Shown: positions 24,393 to 37,168 of the stretch, in pieces | How the letters are laid out: the number at the start of each line of letters is the position of its first letter | Position numbering within the stretch: position 1 is the first letter of the stretch | Assembly (NCBI GenBank): GCA_013397845.1 | Contig: VZTG01003210.1 | Location: 617,493 to 681,492, forward strand | Length of the DNA stretch: 64,000 nt | From: Melanocharis versteri | Lineage: Eukaryota; Chordata; Aves; Passeriformes; Melanocharitidae | Reading direction: 5' to 3' | Made by a program: the position numbers and the translations under genes | Notes under the pieces: model-generated | Told to the model about the DNA's origin: nothing | Databases searched by the model: none | What the model saw: only the letters and a program-made list of their open reading frames with translations

Positions 24393-25984
24393 GAACACAA
24401 CAGTATTGTCAATAACTCTCCACACTATTCTTTTCTGCTTTGGTACAGCAGTTAATTTTTTTCTAATTTGCTCACTGTCCTCTTAACATGGAAGCCAACA
24501 GTGAGACCATTGGCCAGATTTGGACCAACTAAAAATTCTTCTAATGGCCCATCAAGGACTTTTTTATCTTGCTTGCAAGGAAGCTAGATGCATTTAAAAT
24601 ATTGCATATGGAACTCACAAGAGGTCCTTGAAGGGCAAGACACAAATAAAATGAGGTTAGGGTTCCTGGAATATTTAATTTCAATACTTCAAAGGGCGGT
24701 CTGGGTCCAGAAAATAAATTGAAAAATGGAGGGCAATGAAAGTAGAATCTCAAGGTTAAAGTCTGAAAAAACAGCAATCCCTGTTTGGAGCCACACCTAA
24801 TGTAATTTCCTACTGAGGGCACAGTTTGCCAGTTTGGGAGAATTCCCATATCCTACTATGCATGAGTGCTCATGGTCTTTAAAGTGTTCCCTTTCCTTTT
24901 CCAATGGTGATGAAAGACAGCAAGCAGATGACAGAAGCAGGTGGACACTGTCAACAGCAGAATCTAAAGCTGTGTGGTTTGAGGAAAAAAAGAGAGAAGA
25001 TGGATGGATAAAAAAGGAAGATAAGAGCGTTAAATGAAAGAAAAGATAAAAACCAAGGGCAAACACAGCAGAATAAGTAGATCATGAAATGTTGAATGTC
25101 AGAGTAAGTAAAAAGGATTAATTTCCTCTCCATTGGTCCATCTTTCCAGCTTCTGGACTTAGGTTTTAGGGCTTTCATATAAAAATTTAAATTTTTTGTG
25201 AATGATTAAAATACAGAAATTAATCTCACCCCACTGTTGACATCAATAAGGTAGAAGACTACACCAGCACTAGTTACCTGTTTCCCCTCTAGTCAGTGAA
25301 GAGAAATTGGCATTTTTAAAGCATGATTCATCTGACCTATTTTAGGTATTTACTTCAGCAGGAGACAAATTGTGGTGTGGAAGTGCCTGCTTTTCTCCAT
25401 TGCCTGGATGTTTCTCACGTTACTGCTTCATGCACAAGCAGCCACAATAGATCAGATTACTTAGCTCTTTAGTACCTTTGCATTTAAACTGTTTGGTGGC
25501 TTGTAAATACTTGACTGTGAGTAGCTGAGGGTTTTGGCTCACTGTCAGCATTTCTCAAAGTCAGTAGAGTCCCAAGACATTTTTTATTCTTCCATTCCCT
25601 GGGCAAAATGAAGCACTAACAATAAAGGTATGTTTCAGGTACACCAAAGCATTTTACACATTCTAAAGAAAACCCTTTGGTTTTATCCACTTTTATCCAC
25701 TCTTAAAAACATTATTACGGCACCTCTGAAATATATAAAAAATCAAACCTTTTTAAAATTGAGGAGACATTCTGCTGTCGTTTGAAATGTCTTCTTTGTT
25801 CTTTGAAACTGTATGGCAAATTCGACTTAATTTTGGCTGGACTTAAAAAGTATTTTTGGCTAGTAAAAGATTTGGAGAGGGAAAAAAAATGACCAGCTCT
25901 AATGGCCAGATTAATCACACCTTTTTTTTCCCCAAGCTTGATCCTTTTTTTGCAAAGCTCTCTGTTGTATGTCTGTGGAAGGAT

Positions 25985-26160
25985 TGCTTGCCCTTGCTGT
26001 GTGTCGTGGCCAGGTGCTGTGCACCAATTTGCCTGCGCAGGAGCTGGCAGCCAGGCTGGCTGCAGAATGTCTGTGTGGAGGAGCCCAGAGCCCCGCTAGG
26101 CAGGGTGCTAATTGCAGGCTGGCAGAGGGCAGGAGAACTGGGAGGAGGATGGGAGTGTTC
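25985..26160. other. GC-richer patch of unknown nature
   Basis: About 175 bp with clearly higher G+C than its flanks and open frames on both strands (65-113 codons). It contains GGAGCTGGCAGCCAGGCTGG and AGAGCCCCGC. CpG is present but sparse, so this is not a CpG island. I cannot assign it to an exon or a repeat family. Confidence 0.3.
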
Positions 26161-27758
26161 AGTGCTTGCAAAAAGCAGATTCAGAGAGTTAATTTGAAGT
26201 AGCAATGAACCATCCCCACGTCTCCCATACTTGCAGTACGGTTTGGATCGTTGCTGGGATGTGTGACACCTGTAGTTGATGCTTAGAAGGAAAGCCTACA
26301 AATCCTTTCCCTAGAAGAGAGCAAATGCTGTGCTGGGGCAATGGCAGTGGGTTGGGGAACAGGAGGAAGCTGTGGGAGCGCAGTGGGAATCCCAGACTGT
26401 GGTCCAAGCACACAGCAAGGAGGAAACACACTCGGTGTTAAACCGGGCGGAAAGATACACCAGTGAAGAGCCATATGACAGAGTTTAGGCAAAGATAAAT
26501 GCACAGAAGTGACTTGTCTCCACTAGCAGCTCTGAAAAACTAAGCATCTTTATTTCCCACATGCCAGCATGATAATATGGGGTATTTCTTTCTATTTATT
26601 CTAATCCTAATATTCTTTGGGAAGTCACTTCTATTTCTATTTGTGCCTTGGCAAACAGGACTGAGATGTCAATCTTTTGCCCATACTTTTGCCTCTAACA
26701 ATATCTGCCAGGTAAATACCATAATGACTCATTCTTTGTGTTGAGTCTTGGGCTTCCTCAGTTTTGCTGGCACTCAAGTGTTATTAGCATAATGTATTTT
26801 TAGTGAACTCTGTCAGCAGAGCACTGTATGGCTAATCAAGCACTCATTGGGGATAAATGGTAGACTTAATATTCTTATCAGTCTACTGGGGCTTAGAAGT
26901 TACCGACCCTTGTTCCACTTATATCAAAGCCACTTACAACGCTACTAGCTTGTAGCAAATTCATTTTCTGTTCATGTCTGATTGCCTATGATGGTGCCTA
27001 GGAACGGAAAACAGAAAATGGGAAATGGAAAGGAATGAAGGCCCCTGTTGCCCGAGGCCTTAATGCGATTGCAAGATATTGATCACATTGGATACTTCAG
27101 GCTAATCCTCACAGTTTCACATGCTTTGAAAAAAAAGTTTCTCATAAGCACATTCTCAATTACATTTCAACCTTACTGATTCAGAAACACTATTCTTTAA
27201 GAGGATCTATTTAACAACAGTAGTAGCTGCCAATTAAACTAGGGATTATATTCATTTTCTCTAGTGTTTAATCTTGTCTGCTGCTCTTGTGGAAGCTGGA
27301 TAGTCTAGGTCAAGGTAATGCCATGGATCAAATCCAGGAGCTGCTTCCTTCTGGTGTTCTGCCTTTTCCTAGGAAAGATCAGGACTGCTTGGAAGGGCAG
27401 TGACATCAGCCTGAGCACTGAAATTCACCCTGTGGTGCCTGCTATGTCCTGCTACTTTTTCCCATTTCTTTGAGTTTCCCCAGTCCTGCCATGTTTCCCC
27501 CATTTATGCCATTTCTGTTGCAGCTCTGGCTGGGCTCCGGGCCCAGCAGCACAGCAGAAGGGCTCCTGCAGCTCCTCCTTATCAGTGTCACTGGCCAAAT
27601 CACCTTTACTGGTCTGTATGTTGGGCAGTAGACTTGGCATGAGATTCAGTTTTCCTTCCAGAAGAGAAACCACAACCAAAGGCAAAGCAAGTAATTATTT
27701 TTCATATTAAAATGAGGAGTACTAAAGGGAGGAATTGTGCAGGCTGACACATACACAG

Positions 27759-27775
27759 AAAAAAAAAAAAAAAAA
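27759..27775. repeat. Poly-A run (A17)
   Basis: A pure A homopolymer with a second A7 run eight bases on. No retroposon body could be recognised upstream. Confidence 0.85.
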
Positions 27776-27950
27776 CACTAAAAAAAATTCACTTGGGCCA
27801 GCCACTAAGAATAGTATAAAAATGGGAAAAACAAGTGCCTCACTTATTCCATAACTTTGGTTTTACTTCTTGGGTTAAATGGAACCATAGTTTTCTACTG
27901 TTCTGACATTTTAGGCCAACTAGACGTTGTTCAGAATTCTTCTGCTGTAG

Positions 27951-27981
27951 ATTGAGAACGTCTGCTACCTTTCTGGATGGG
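27951..27981 (+). other. Short exon-like interval beside the gap
   Basis: TTCTTCTGCTGTAG ends at 27,950. The 31 bases that follow are open (IENVCYLSGW) up to GG|GTAAGTG at 27,981/27,982, a near-consensus donor. An alternative acceptor, CTGACATTTTAG, ends at 27,914 and would give a 67-nt interval. The polypyrimidine tracts are short. The assembly gap begins 25 bases after the donor, so the downstream context is missing. Weak evidence. Confidence 0.08.
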
Positions 27982-28006
27982 GTAAGTGTGCATCTGTGTG
28001 GGTGAG

Positions 28007-28455
28007 NNNNNNNNNNNNNNNNNNNNNNNNNNNNNNNNNNNNNNNNNNNNNNNNNNNNNNNNNNNNNNNNNNNNNNNNNNNNNNNNNNNNNNNNNNNNNN
28101 NNNNNNNNNNNNNNNNNNNNNNNNNNNNNNNNNNNNNNNNNNNNNNNNNNNNNNNNNNNNNNNNNNNNNNNNNNNNNNNNNNNNNNNNNNNNNNNNNNNN
28201 NNNNNNNNNNNNNNNNNNNNNNNNNNNNNNNNNNNNNNNNNNNNNNNNNNNNNNNNNNNNNNNNNNNNNNNNNNNNNNNNNNNNNNNNNNNNNNNNNNNN
28301 NNNNNNNNNNNNNNNNNNNNNNNNNNNNNNNNNNNNNNNNNNNNNNNNNNNNNNNNNNNNNNNNNNNNNNNNNNNNNNNNNNNNNNNNNNNNNNNNNNNN
28401 NNNNNNNNNNNNNNNNNNNNNNNNNNNNNNNNNNNNNNNNNNNNNNNNNNNNNNN
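28007..28455. other. Assembly gap (449 N)
   Basis: Undetermined bases. Sequence before the gap is T/G-rich (GTGTGCATCTGTGTGGGTGAG), so an unresolved simple repeat is plausible. Open frames that cross it are meaningless. Confidence 1.
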
Positions 28456-29190
28456 ACAGCGGTTATTGTCCAGTTAGCTTTTTATCCAGCACTATTTGCT
28501 GCTGTTAGTTATATAGTAATCAAATAAATGTCCTAGTGCTCTGAAGGTAAGGATACTTTAGAAGAAATCTTAAAGATTTCTGAGAATTAAAGAGACAAAA
28601 ATATACACTTGTAAAGTGTTTTGTCTTAGAATTATTACTTCATCTGATCTTTGTCTTGGTTTACGTAAGTGAAAAAAAAATTCTATACAGTTTTAAATCT
28701 GATTTTATCTTGGAAGCGAACAAAACTAAATGAAACTCAGCTAAAATGAATATTTTAAGTTAGCAGTGAATACTTAATGAGATTTATCAAAGCCACAGTA
28801 AAGGTATTTCATTTCTTTAGATCAATCTTTTTGAGTGATCTCCACCAGACAAACTAGCAAAACTGTTCCAAACTACTCTGAGCAAGTCACCACAGGATAA
28901 ACAAGTTACAGATTCATCGACTTTCAAATAACTGTGTGTGTGCTATTATCCGAAGCAAATAAGTCAGGTAACTTACTCCTCACATTTTTTGTTGGATAAG
29001 CATTTGCAAACTGAAAACTTGAGACATTTCAGTGGAGTAGTTAACACACCATGAATGCCTAGTCTAGCTTACTACACAGTAACTAAGGTCTGACTAATCA
29101 GAAAATTTCTTTTTTTATAACACTCATTGGTTGTCCAAGTAGTGCAGTCAGTATAAAATGTCATGTTTTTATATGAGGAATGAACTGATC

Positions 29191-29255
29191 TTCTCTTCTC
29201 TTCTCTTCTCTTCTCTTCTCTTCTCTTCTCTTCTCTTCTCTTCTCTTCTCTTCTC
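29191..29255. repeat. (TTCTC)13 microsatellite
   Basis: Thirteen perfect tandem TTCTC units (65 bp), then imperfect CTTTCTCTTCCC. The strand is pure pyrimidine. On the minus strand it translates as RREEK repeats, which is an artefact and not a protein. Length and purity imply a recent, probably polymorphic expansion. Confidence 0.98.
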
Positions 29256-29653
29256 CTTTCTCTTCCCTTTGAATCTGTACTGATGATATACATAAGAAAA
29301 TATATTCATAGTATGGGTTCAAGAATCATGATCTCAGGAAGCTAAAAAAATATTTGGAATAGCTGGGGTGTTGTTTGGCTATTCTCTTTCATCAGCATTG
29401 ATCTTTTAGAAGCAGTAATATTTCTCACAGAAACACTTTTCTCTTATTGATTATGTGACATTTGGGGAACTAAGAAAATAATTTCTTACAATTGTATCAT
29501 GCCTTCTATCCAAATGATTCCTTAGTTTTTCACCAGTTTTATACAGCATGATGGTAGAAATAACTACAGAAACAGTTGCCTAAGGTAAAGGCCAGAAATA
29601 AACTCAGACATTTTTACCTCCTTTTCAAGAGACTACAGCTTTGCATCTGTTAT

Positions 29654-29690
29654 TGAAGCACCTGTGGGTGCTTCAGGGCAGCAGCTGCCC
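29654..29690. other. Two adjacent short hairpins
   Basis: TGAAGCACC (29,654-29,662) pairs perfectly with GGTGCTTCA (29,667-29,675) around TGTG. The next base begins a second inverted repeat, GGGCAG-CAG-CTGCCC (29,676-29,690), followed by CCCCTGGGG. The pair would be very stable as RNA or cruciform. No known RNA class matches. Confidence 0.4.
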
Positions 29691-29829
29691 CCCTGGGGAA
29701 AGGAGTGAAGTTTTGCTTGCATTTAAACCCACTGCTCTCCAGTCCTGACTGAAATCCTGTGGCTGCTTGTAAGAGTCATGGAGGACTCATTGAACATATT
29801 GGGAAAAAAAGAGTTTCAGTATGCTGGAA

Positions 29830-30020
29830 AAGTGGGTGTTGGCTGCCAGTTGCCCTCGCAGGAGGTTGCTGGTCTCTGCCTGTGGAGGGGAATTCCGTCC
29901 CTGAGCCTGGTACCAGCAGGACCAGCCTCCACCCTCTCTGCACACCTTGGCACGAGACGCTATTCCCCCTCCGCATCTTGGGCTGCAAGTCCCCCCGAGG
30001 GATCAACTGTACCTGCAACC
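29830..30020. other. GC-richer patch of unknown nature
   Basis: About 190 bp with raised G+C and overlapping open frames of 80-112 codons on both strands, 140 bp after the double hairpin. I see phrases such as GGTACCAGCAGGACCAGCC and CCCCCTCCGCATCTTGGG but no repeat or protein family I can name. No convincing splice pair. Confidence 0.25.
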
Positions 30021-31886
30021 GTGATGGGATTTCTTATCTTCAAAGCACTGCAACATCCTACATTTATTTCTAGAGGCAAACCCTTTCACTTAGTCACATC
30101 CTCCCAAGCATATTAGCCAGAGGTTTATTGCTCCTTTTTATGGTAGGTGAAGCATTCAGAACTTAGCTAGAAGTAATTATCTTTCATCTTCCAAGCATTT
30201 ATTATGAGTCTGTTTCCAAATCATTCTTACCTTTCTTCCTAAAGTGTGTTGCATTAAATTTTTTACTCACTCTTTCCCCTCAGATAGTATTAAAAACAAA
30301 TTGAAAATATTTCCTGATATTTCAAATGCAAAATACATAAAATGTGAAACAACTGGGTTTAGTTTATAATTTTTGGTATACCACAACTTTTCTATGAAGA
30401 CTGCATATGATGATTCAAGAGTGCAGTTTGCAGATTGGGTAAATAGCTGCTTGGGCTGGAGCCTTTCTTCATTTTCAGGAACTTCCATTGTTTCTCATTA
30501 GCATGTATCACTACAGGAAGATATCCTGCAATTCCCATGCAAGGAGAAATATGTTATTTCTTCATAAGCATGCGAAAATGGGACAACAAAGTCATTTGAA
30601 CACATGCATTAGGTCTTTCCCTGTCATCTCCTAAGCAGTATTTTCCAGGAAAATGATGTTTTACAGTTTGTACACAAAGAAATATCTTTCAAAATGGTTG
30701 TCACCTTCTATTTTCAACAATACAAGTGATGTTACCAACTTGCTTTTAGGAGGTTATTTTAGAAGGACAGGCAATTTTGCTATTTTCCTTCGACTGCTCA
30801 GAGATAGCCTTTGTGATACTCTCCTGGAGAAGAAATTATGCAACCATTCCTGCTGATTGGTGGATTTTTAGCTATTAAAAATGATGGCAAAAAAATATTA
30901 TTTCAATAAGGGTCACACAGCTGGAAGATAGAAGGATTTGGATTGAAATATTTTTCAGTGAGCTAATGTGACCACTAAAAGCAGAGGGTTTGGGCATATG
31001 TGTTCTCAAAAATGCACATTCCTGCCGAGTGGAAGGAACATGAAGAAAGCAATGGGAAGGTTAAAGCAGACAAGAAAATAAAAGACAAGATTTGGGAATT
31101 TATATTTGTTCATGCCCTCCACCTCTGGAAAAAGGGATTGGGTTTTTTTGAGTGGTTTTTAAAAGGGTCACTTTACAAAATTTGGCATTTTAATTTTTAG
31201 TGTTAAATTTTATGAATAATAAAACAACACAAACATTGCAAGCTTACTCTGTAATTTGAACCATGCTAAATCTTTGGTGTAGTGCATGTGACAATTTTGG
31301 ATTTAGAGAATAGATTCTAATGAACACTTTTACCTGTAAATCTTCCAACAAAAACTGTTCTTCATTCACAATGGATGGAAAGTTGGTAGGAGAGAGTTTG
31401 TATGTCTTGTGTATAATAAAAGGATTGAATTCCAACTTTAGCTTGCACATAAAGCTTCAACTGGCACCTCCACAACGCATGTCCTAAATTCTCTTTGATG
31501 TGTATATCAATGTCCTTCAAATACCACAAGCTAAGAAAACCACTGCTGGCTGCCAGGTTTTAAAATTGCCTAGCGCTGGCTGACTGATTAAAGCTACCTT
31601 GTCTCTCTGCTGCTATCATTTCTGCTATTTAAAACTCAGTTCCTTTTTCACTCCCTGTTTTCAGCGCTATTATCCATCTAACCTGTTTGACTGGGAAATA
31701 ATCAACATGAGAAATTCCATTCATGGCAGATGGGTGAGGTTTTTTCAACTATTGCTGTGAGCATCAAGAAGATTTGGCAGTGGGTTTTATTTGTGCTTGA
31801 AAGGATGATGTATACAGCTCTATTCATATATTTCGTATATGTTAATAATTGCTGTTGTTAGCTAGACTTTATTTTCTGTAAATGGA

Positions 31887-31925
31887 ACATTTAAATAGAA
31901 ACAAAACATTTAAACAGAAAACAAA
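31887..31925. repeat. 20-bp imperfect tandem duplication
   Basis: ACATTTAAATAGAAACAAA is followed immediately by ACATTTAAACAGAAAACAAA. The copies differ by one substitution and one inserted A, a small local duplication. Confidence 0.8.
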
Positions 31926-32045
31926 GGATTATAAAGAACCAATTTGTAATCAAATGGAATGTTAGGCAGAATGTAAGGCCAGTTGCACAACTGTAACCGA
32001 TGGAAATTTTTTTCCTATACAGAAAGAAAAGGCCATAAATAAACA

Positions 32046-32059
32046 TTATATATATATAC
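32046..32059. repeat. Short (TA)n run
   Basis: Seven alternating TA steps. Too short to be more than a decayed dinucleotide repeat. Confidence 0.7.
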
Positions 32060-33010
32060 ATTTAAGTATAAAATAGGGTAATATTGCATCTGAACCTTTT
32101 CATTTAGTAGGCAGTCAGAGATTTTGACACTTATCATGATGTGGGAGGTTGAAATGTGCATTCATCACAAATATTGCCCCCTTCTCAAACACCAGATTAG
32201 GTTTCAAATGTGGCCACACCTCGCATCTCTTAGGAGTCATCCCTCCAATTACAGCCTCGTTAGCTTAGTAAAACATGACAAGTAGGCAGCTTGGTTAACA
32301 CATTTGAAATAATGTCACAGTGCACATGAAATATCACAGAGAGAAGCGCAGAGCCACATGGGCAAATTCTCCGTAAAAGTCTGTGTTTGTGGTCTTTAAG
32401 GGTGAGCTTCAGCAGACCAAAGGAATTGTTCTTGTTAGGTTGTAATTGCTGGGAGTTCTTGTTAAGATATGAAATACTTTTACTCTTCAAGTTACCAGAG
32501 AGAAAATATTCTTATATAACATATCTGTTAGAGGTAAAAGGTAGGAAGGCCAATTCTTTAACAACTGCTTATTTATGTTGAAATTATATTCTGGAATATT
32601 TTAATGAGCTCACATAATTGCGTTCCTTAAGATTCACTATTCATATCTGGTCTTTTACTGGTATTTTTAGAGAACAATTTAGAACAGCATGTGTTTTCAA
32701 CTCCAGTGTCTTGTAGCATTCATTACAAATGACAAGATTGTGCACACGTGGTTGTTTTTTTTAGGGTTTTTTTTGTTTGTTTGTTTTATAAAGTCACCAT
32801 CAATAATATATCAACCACAGACCCCAGATGTCTGGGTCTTAGAAAAAAAAAAATGTCGTTTTAACCGTACTTATATAAAGTCTTACAGATCAAAACCAAT
32901 GATGAAATCATTGTGAAATAACAGTGAGCCTCCAAAGACCCGTTACTGTATGAAATTAATTGCAATCTCCACAACAACCCTTCACTGAAGGAAGTTCTTT
33001 TTAAACTTAC

Positions 33011-33045
33011 CTTCTGCAAACTTTTCATGTACTCAAACAGATGAA
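33011..33045 (-). other. Minus-strand exon-like interval, unproven
   Basis: On the minus strand a C/T-rich stretch ends in CTCGGAAG, then 35 nt are open (HLFEYMKSLQK) up to AAG|GTAAGTTT, a consensus donor whose GT is at plus positions 33,010-33,009. The acceptor has a purine-containing end and is mediocre. A stop lies only 12 codons upstream of the interval in the same frame. A short open run next to a GTAAGT is easily found by chance. Confidence 0.08.
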
Positions 33046-35644
33046 CTTCCGAGGGAAAAGGCGTGAGATGAGGTTAACAAGAGAGGGGGTGAAAGTGGTC
33101 CATGAATGGGCCTGTATGTTAGGTTACTCACAATACGGAAAATGTTAAAAAGCTGTCTAAAGTCCAAAGAAATGTTTCTTTTGCTCTGTGCAACTGATGA
33201 AAAAGACACTAAAGCCTCAAACTTGATATGCAGCAACAGTAGAATGCATCTCTAAATATATGAAAGGCACTGGGCTGAAACTGGACAAAGCCTTTCACAA
33301 GTCTCACCTTTCACTTTATTCCCAAGGGGATTGCTGTTTCAGAAACTGAAAGATACTTTTCCATATTAAAAAGCCTTTTTTTAACTAGCGTCTTAGTTTA
33401 TTGTTGACTCATTCAAGTGGCACCCAATAGAGCAACCAAATTTTATTTGGAAACCCACTTAGGGCTTAACAGTTTTGGCAGTATAACTTTCCTCCGGCTT
33501 TGGGAGATTTTTCTACAGCTTTTTGCCATGTAAATGTGCCCACTGCGTGATTCAGTGAGAAATTTCCATGAGAATGCACCCTGACAGCAAGAGCCATAGC
33601 TATGCCCCAGCATACACTTTCACACAGGATGGGCTGAAAAGCTTTCTGGGAATCACTAAGCATGCAAAATGGTTATTTAAACCTTTTCCTTTCTGCATTA
33701 GATTTTCAAGGTGAGCATTTGTTTCTAAGTATACCTTGTTGGTTTTAACCACTGGTAGTTTGAAGCCATTTTCCCACCGATGTTGTCTTGATTGATACAC
33801 ACTTAGGGCTTTTCCCACATAGAACTTCAATGACATTTTCTCTACTGCTCATGATTGTCATACTTTGTTCTTAAACAGTAGGAAGTCTGTGGTTTTATTT
33901 CCTTCAAGATAGCAGCCTTTCTGTCATTTGTGTGTGGGTCTGAAAAGTTTCTTTTGCACTGCCTGGTAGTTAATAGAGACACGTTTCTTCTAGTTGATTA
34001 ATTTTGCCATGCTTTTAAGAAGCTAAATGCTGTTTAAATCTTGTGTAGTTTGAGGGTATATGTATTTTTAGAGTTAGTTGTAGTTTCACTTCCTTCTTTA
34101 TGCCTGGTATCCTAGTTTATCTCACTGAATAGAACCACTTACTTGAGTAAAGTTTTCATAGGTGAGAGTTTGGGATGCTGACTCCTTGGGAAACAGGCAG
34201 CCTTGGATAGAATTGCGTGAGGAGGGATGGGGAGCTGGAAGAACTGACAGACTGAACTGGCTGAGAATTACTGAATACTGGGGACATAACTGAACATTTT
34301 ATTTGGGGTCAGAATGGGTTGTCTGGGAGGTGATAGAGAAATTTGTTTTGAGACCAACTGATTTAAAAAAGTGGTTTTGTTAAGGATCCTTTGAATCGTA
34401 AATTTGGGGGTTGGACTAGCAGAGTTTGGGGGGAGAATGACAGACTTATTTAGCATTTCATAATTATAAGGAAATAGGTAACATTGACTGGGCAGCAATT
34501 TTTTGGCTATGGTATATAAAGTTATGATGAAACAACAATTTTTGTTTGTTTTGCATGGGAGTGGTTTGCCAGCTGGAAGCAATCAGCATAAACTCAAGAG
34601 CCAGGTACTCCAGGTAGTTTTCGGGTGAAGATAAATAAGGCAAACAAATATATATCTGATTTTCTCTGACTGCAGAATAGTTCATTTTGCTATTTGTTCT
34701 TCTAGAAAACTGTACTTTTTCTGCCACTCCTGATGGTTTTCCTGCTGTTTTGTTCCCTGTTGGATCTACTTAGCCAAACCTGTATCAAGGTGTGGCCTGT
34801 GTTTTATGTTATGTGGCTACTGATGCAATTCTACGCTTGTATATGTGTTAAATGCAACCAATATGTTCAAAACGCATGCCTAACCTACTTGAGACTGAGA
34901 AGTTAACTGTAACACTTTGGAATGCCAAAGAACATTCTGCAATACGAGAAGGAGGGGACCTTCTACAGTATATTTCTTTCAATATCATTCAGGCATAACA
35001 CAAAGGTGTCTGTCTATTCTCAGGAGACCAGGATTTAGATATTTTTGGTTCAAGTGTTTCTCTATTCAACCATTTTTGCACATCATTCATGTAAATCTTA
35101 AAATGTTTTCAGCCAAGCATGAATGTTCTCTTTGTTATTGTTGCTGAAATCAGTGCAGCAATGTTCAACAAAGTAATGCCTGCCTGAAAGTCACTTGAAA
35201 TGTTTTCACTTAACCTTGTAGGAACCACGGTTTAAACCCTATATGCATGAATTTCAAATTTGAACACCAAGGTCTGAGAATACTCACTTTGAAGGCTTCT
35301 TCAGTCTTTTACAGAGGTGGAGTTAGTATTTGGATTCAAGTGCAGAAATTAAACTCCATGTGCAGTTCAGACATATTTGGATCCTTTGTTTTTTTATTTG
35401 GTTAATGTCCTCTTCTCACCACACTGACTTCCAATTCTAATTTGTCACCTAACTTGATTTTGAGAAATTGTTTCCACAAACATAATTATTAGATGAGTGG
35501 CACATTTACACTGATCAAAGGATCTGTCAAAATGTGTTGTCGTGATGACAGTGAGGCCAGAGATCTTTGTGAGACAAAATTAGATATTTTATGGTGTTTT
35601 TGAGAGTGGTCACAAAGGCATCCTGTGACATTGTATATTTGCTT

Positions 35645-35694
35645 TGTGGGGTTTTTTGTTTGTTTGGTTGGTTGGTTTGGCTTGGCTTTTTTTT
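35645..35694. repeat. G/T-rich simple repeat
   Basis: TTTG and GGTT steps run for about 50 bases, with only two C. Similar tracts occur near 8.5 kb, 32.8 kb and 61.1 kb; all are low-complexity DNA, not members of one dispersed element. Confidence 0.8.
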
Positions 35695-37168
35695 GAGGGG
35701 AAATAAAACCTTCCTGTGCCTCCAGGCATAAAACACAGAACACAGATTGGAGGAAGCTTTGTCTAAGGGAAGTCACTCTGTTGCTGAGCTTTTAGTCTCA
35801 GAAACTGGCCAATGTTAGAGAGGGATTCCCTGGGACCCAGTCCAAGAGGAGCCATTGATATGTCAGTTAATTTCTTATTCTGGATATTGGTTGTGCAGCT
35901 GAGGAGAAAGACCCTCATTTATGTTTGTTTCTAATACTGAAAAAAATTAGAAAATATGTGATACTTAGTTCTGGAGAACTTTTTTACAATAGTTATTGCC
36001 AAACCACACAACTAATAAATAAGCAAAGGAAAAGAAACATTTTGTTAATGAAAAGCTGTGCTACAAAATGTCACCAAAATGATGCCTCAGCAATGATGAA
36101 TTTTGTAGTACCATGTCCAAAGACATAAATTTTGCTTTCAACATTTGCAGATTATTTGGAAGCTCTCATTCCCATTGTCTTTAGTATTCTGACTGTTGTC
36201 ACTTCTGTTTTTATTGTTGCTGTTTTGTTAAAAAAAAGTCTTTAAAATGGGCTTTATTTCACCTGTGTTTCACTGTAAGTGAAACACTCTTCTCTTGTGA
36301 GCATATTGACAGTGAACCATTTTTTGAGGTTCTTTTCAATAACAAAAGCTCGATATTTGTGAATTGACAGAACAATAGGATGTTGAGAGCATTACTATGG
36401 CAGGACAGATTCAAAAGAATTTAATGAAACTTTAAACAGAAAAAAAGATTGCCAGTTGGATTTTGAAGTTTGGTTCTTCTACCCTTCCTGGATTTTTCAA
36501 TAATTTTCTTTGCAACATTTATTTTGTTTAATACTGTCCCTAGGTGGTTAATCAGCTTGCCTTCCTGCTCTCTGCATTCTCTTCCAGTGAACATTTGGCT
36601 TCAAACCAATCCTCATCTCCAGTAGTAAATTACCCAAATTTGTGTATTTGCCTAAGGGTATCCTTTATTTTATTTATTTTTTTAATTTTCCTTTTGTCTA
36701 ATGAGCCCCAAAGAAAAAAATGTAGTTCCTTCTCTCACTGATGTCTGTGGTAGTACATTCCTGCTCCTGTGATTTTCAGTCCAGGAAATGAAGCCTAGTT
36801 TGATGCTTTTCTTCATAAAACCAAACTTTTTAGCAGAAACTGACATTTCTGATTTTCTGTTGCTCCAACCAGAGGTATTTGCGTAATCAAAATTTACTTT
36901 GTGTAGATCTTCTAATAATAAATTCAAAATGTCTTTTTTTCCTAATTTGAAGGGGCAATAATTTTTTAATACCACACGTAAAGTTGAAAAGGAATAATAG
37001 TGTACATTTAAAGAAATAATTTTGTAATCACTATTAAATTAATAGTTACTCAGCTGTTTGTGAGAATGTATAGACCAGTCATAAATTCATTAAGTAAATC
37101 TACTAGGTTAATAAGTCATAAATCTAAGTGTGATTCTTAGAGGTATTTTATTGTGTTGCTATCTCCGA

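Larger units (their letters stand above)
17781..28006. other. AT-rich stretch without a recognised gene
   Basis: No recognisable gene across about 10 kb. It includes a strong acceptor-like site at 18,881 with a short open frame, a homeodomain-site-rich AT segment (about 22,020-22,330), an alternating purine-pyrimidine run (24,361-24,392), a GC-richer patch (25,985-26,160), a 10-bp tandem duplication (TTTTATCCAC twice, 25,681-25,700) and an A17 run (27,759-27,775). It ends at an assembly gap. Confidence 0.55.
28456..37168. other. AT-rich stretch without a recognised gene
   Basis: No recognisable gene. Contents are a (TTCTC)13 microsatellite (29,191-29,255), two back-to-back hairpins (29,654-29,690) leading into a GC-richer patch (about 29,830-30,020), a 20-bp imperfect tandem duplication (31,887-31,925), a TA-rich run (32,046-32,059), G/T-rich tracts near 32,751-32,786 and 35,645-35,694, and a donor-like site on the minus strand at 33,010. 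The remainder is AT-rich with only short frames. Confidence 0.55.

Noticed and set aside
25681..25700. Two TTATCCAC boxes resembling bacterial DnaA boxes
   Set aside because: A 10-bp tandem duplication in a vertebrate sequence; there is no replication-origin context.
27986..28508. Open frames of 163-170 codons
   Set aside because: They run through the N gap.
29072..29293. Minus-strand RREEK-repeat protein
   Set aside because: Translation of the (TTCTC)13 microsatellite.
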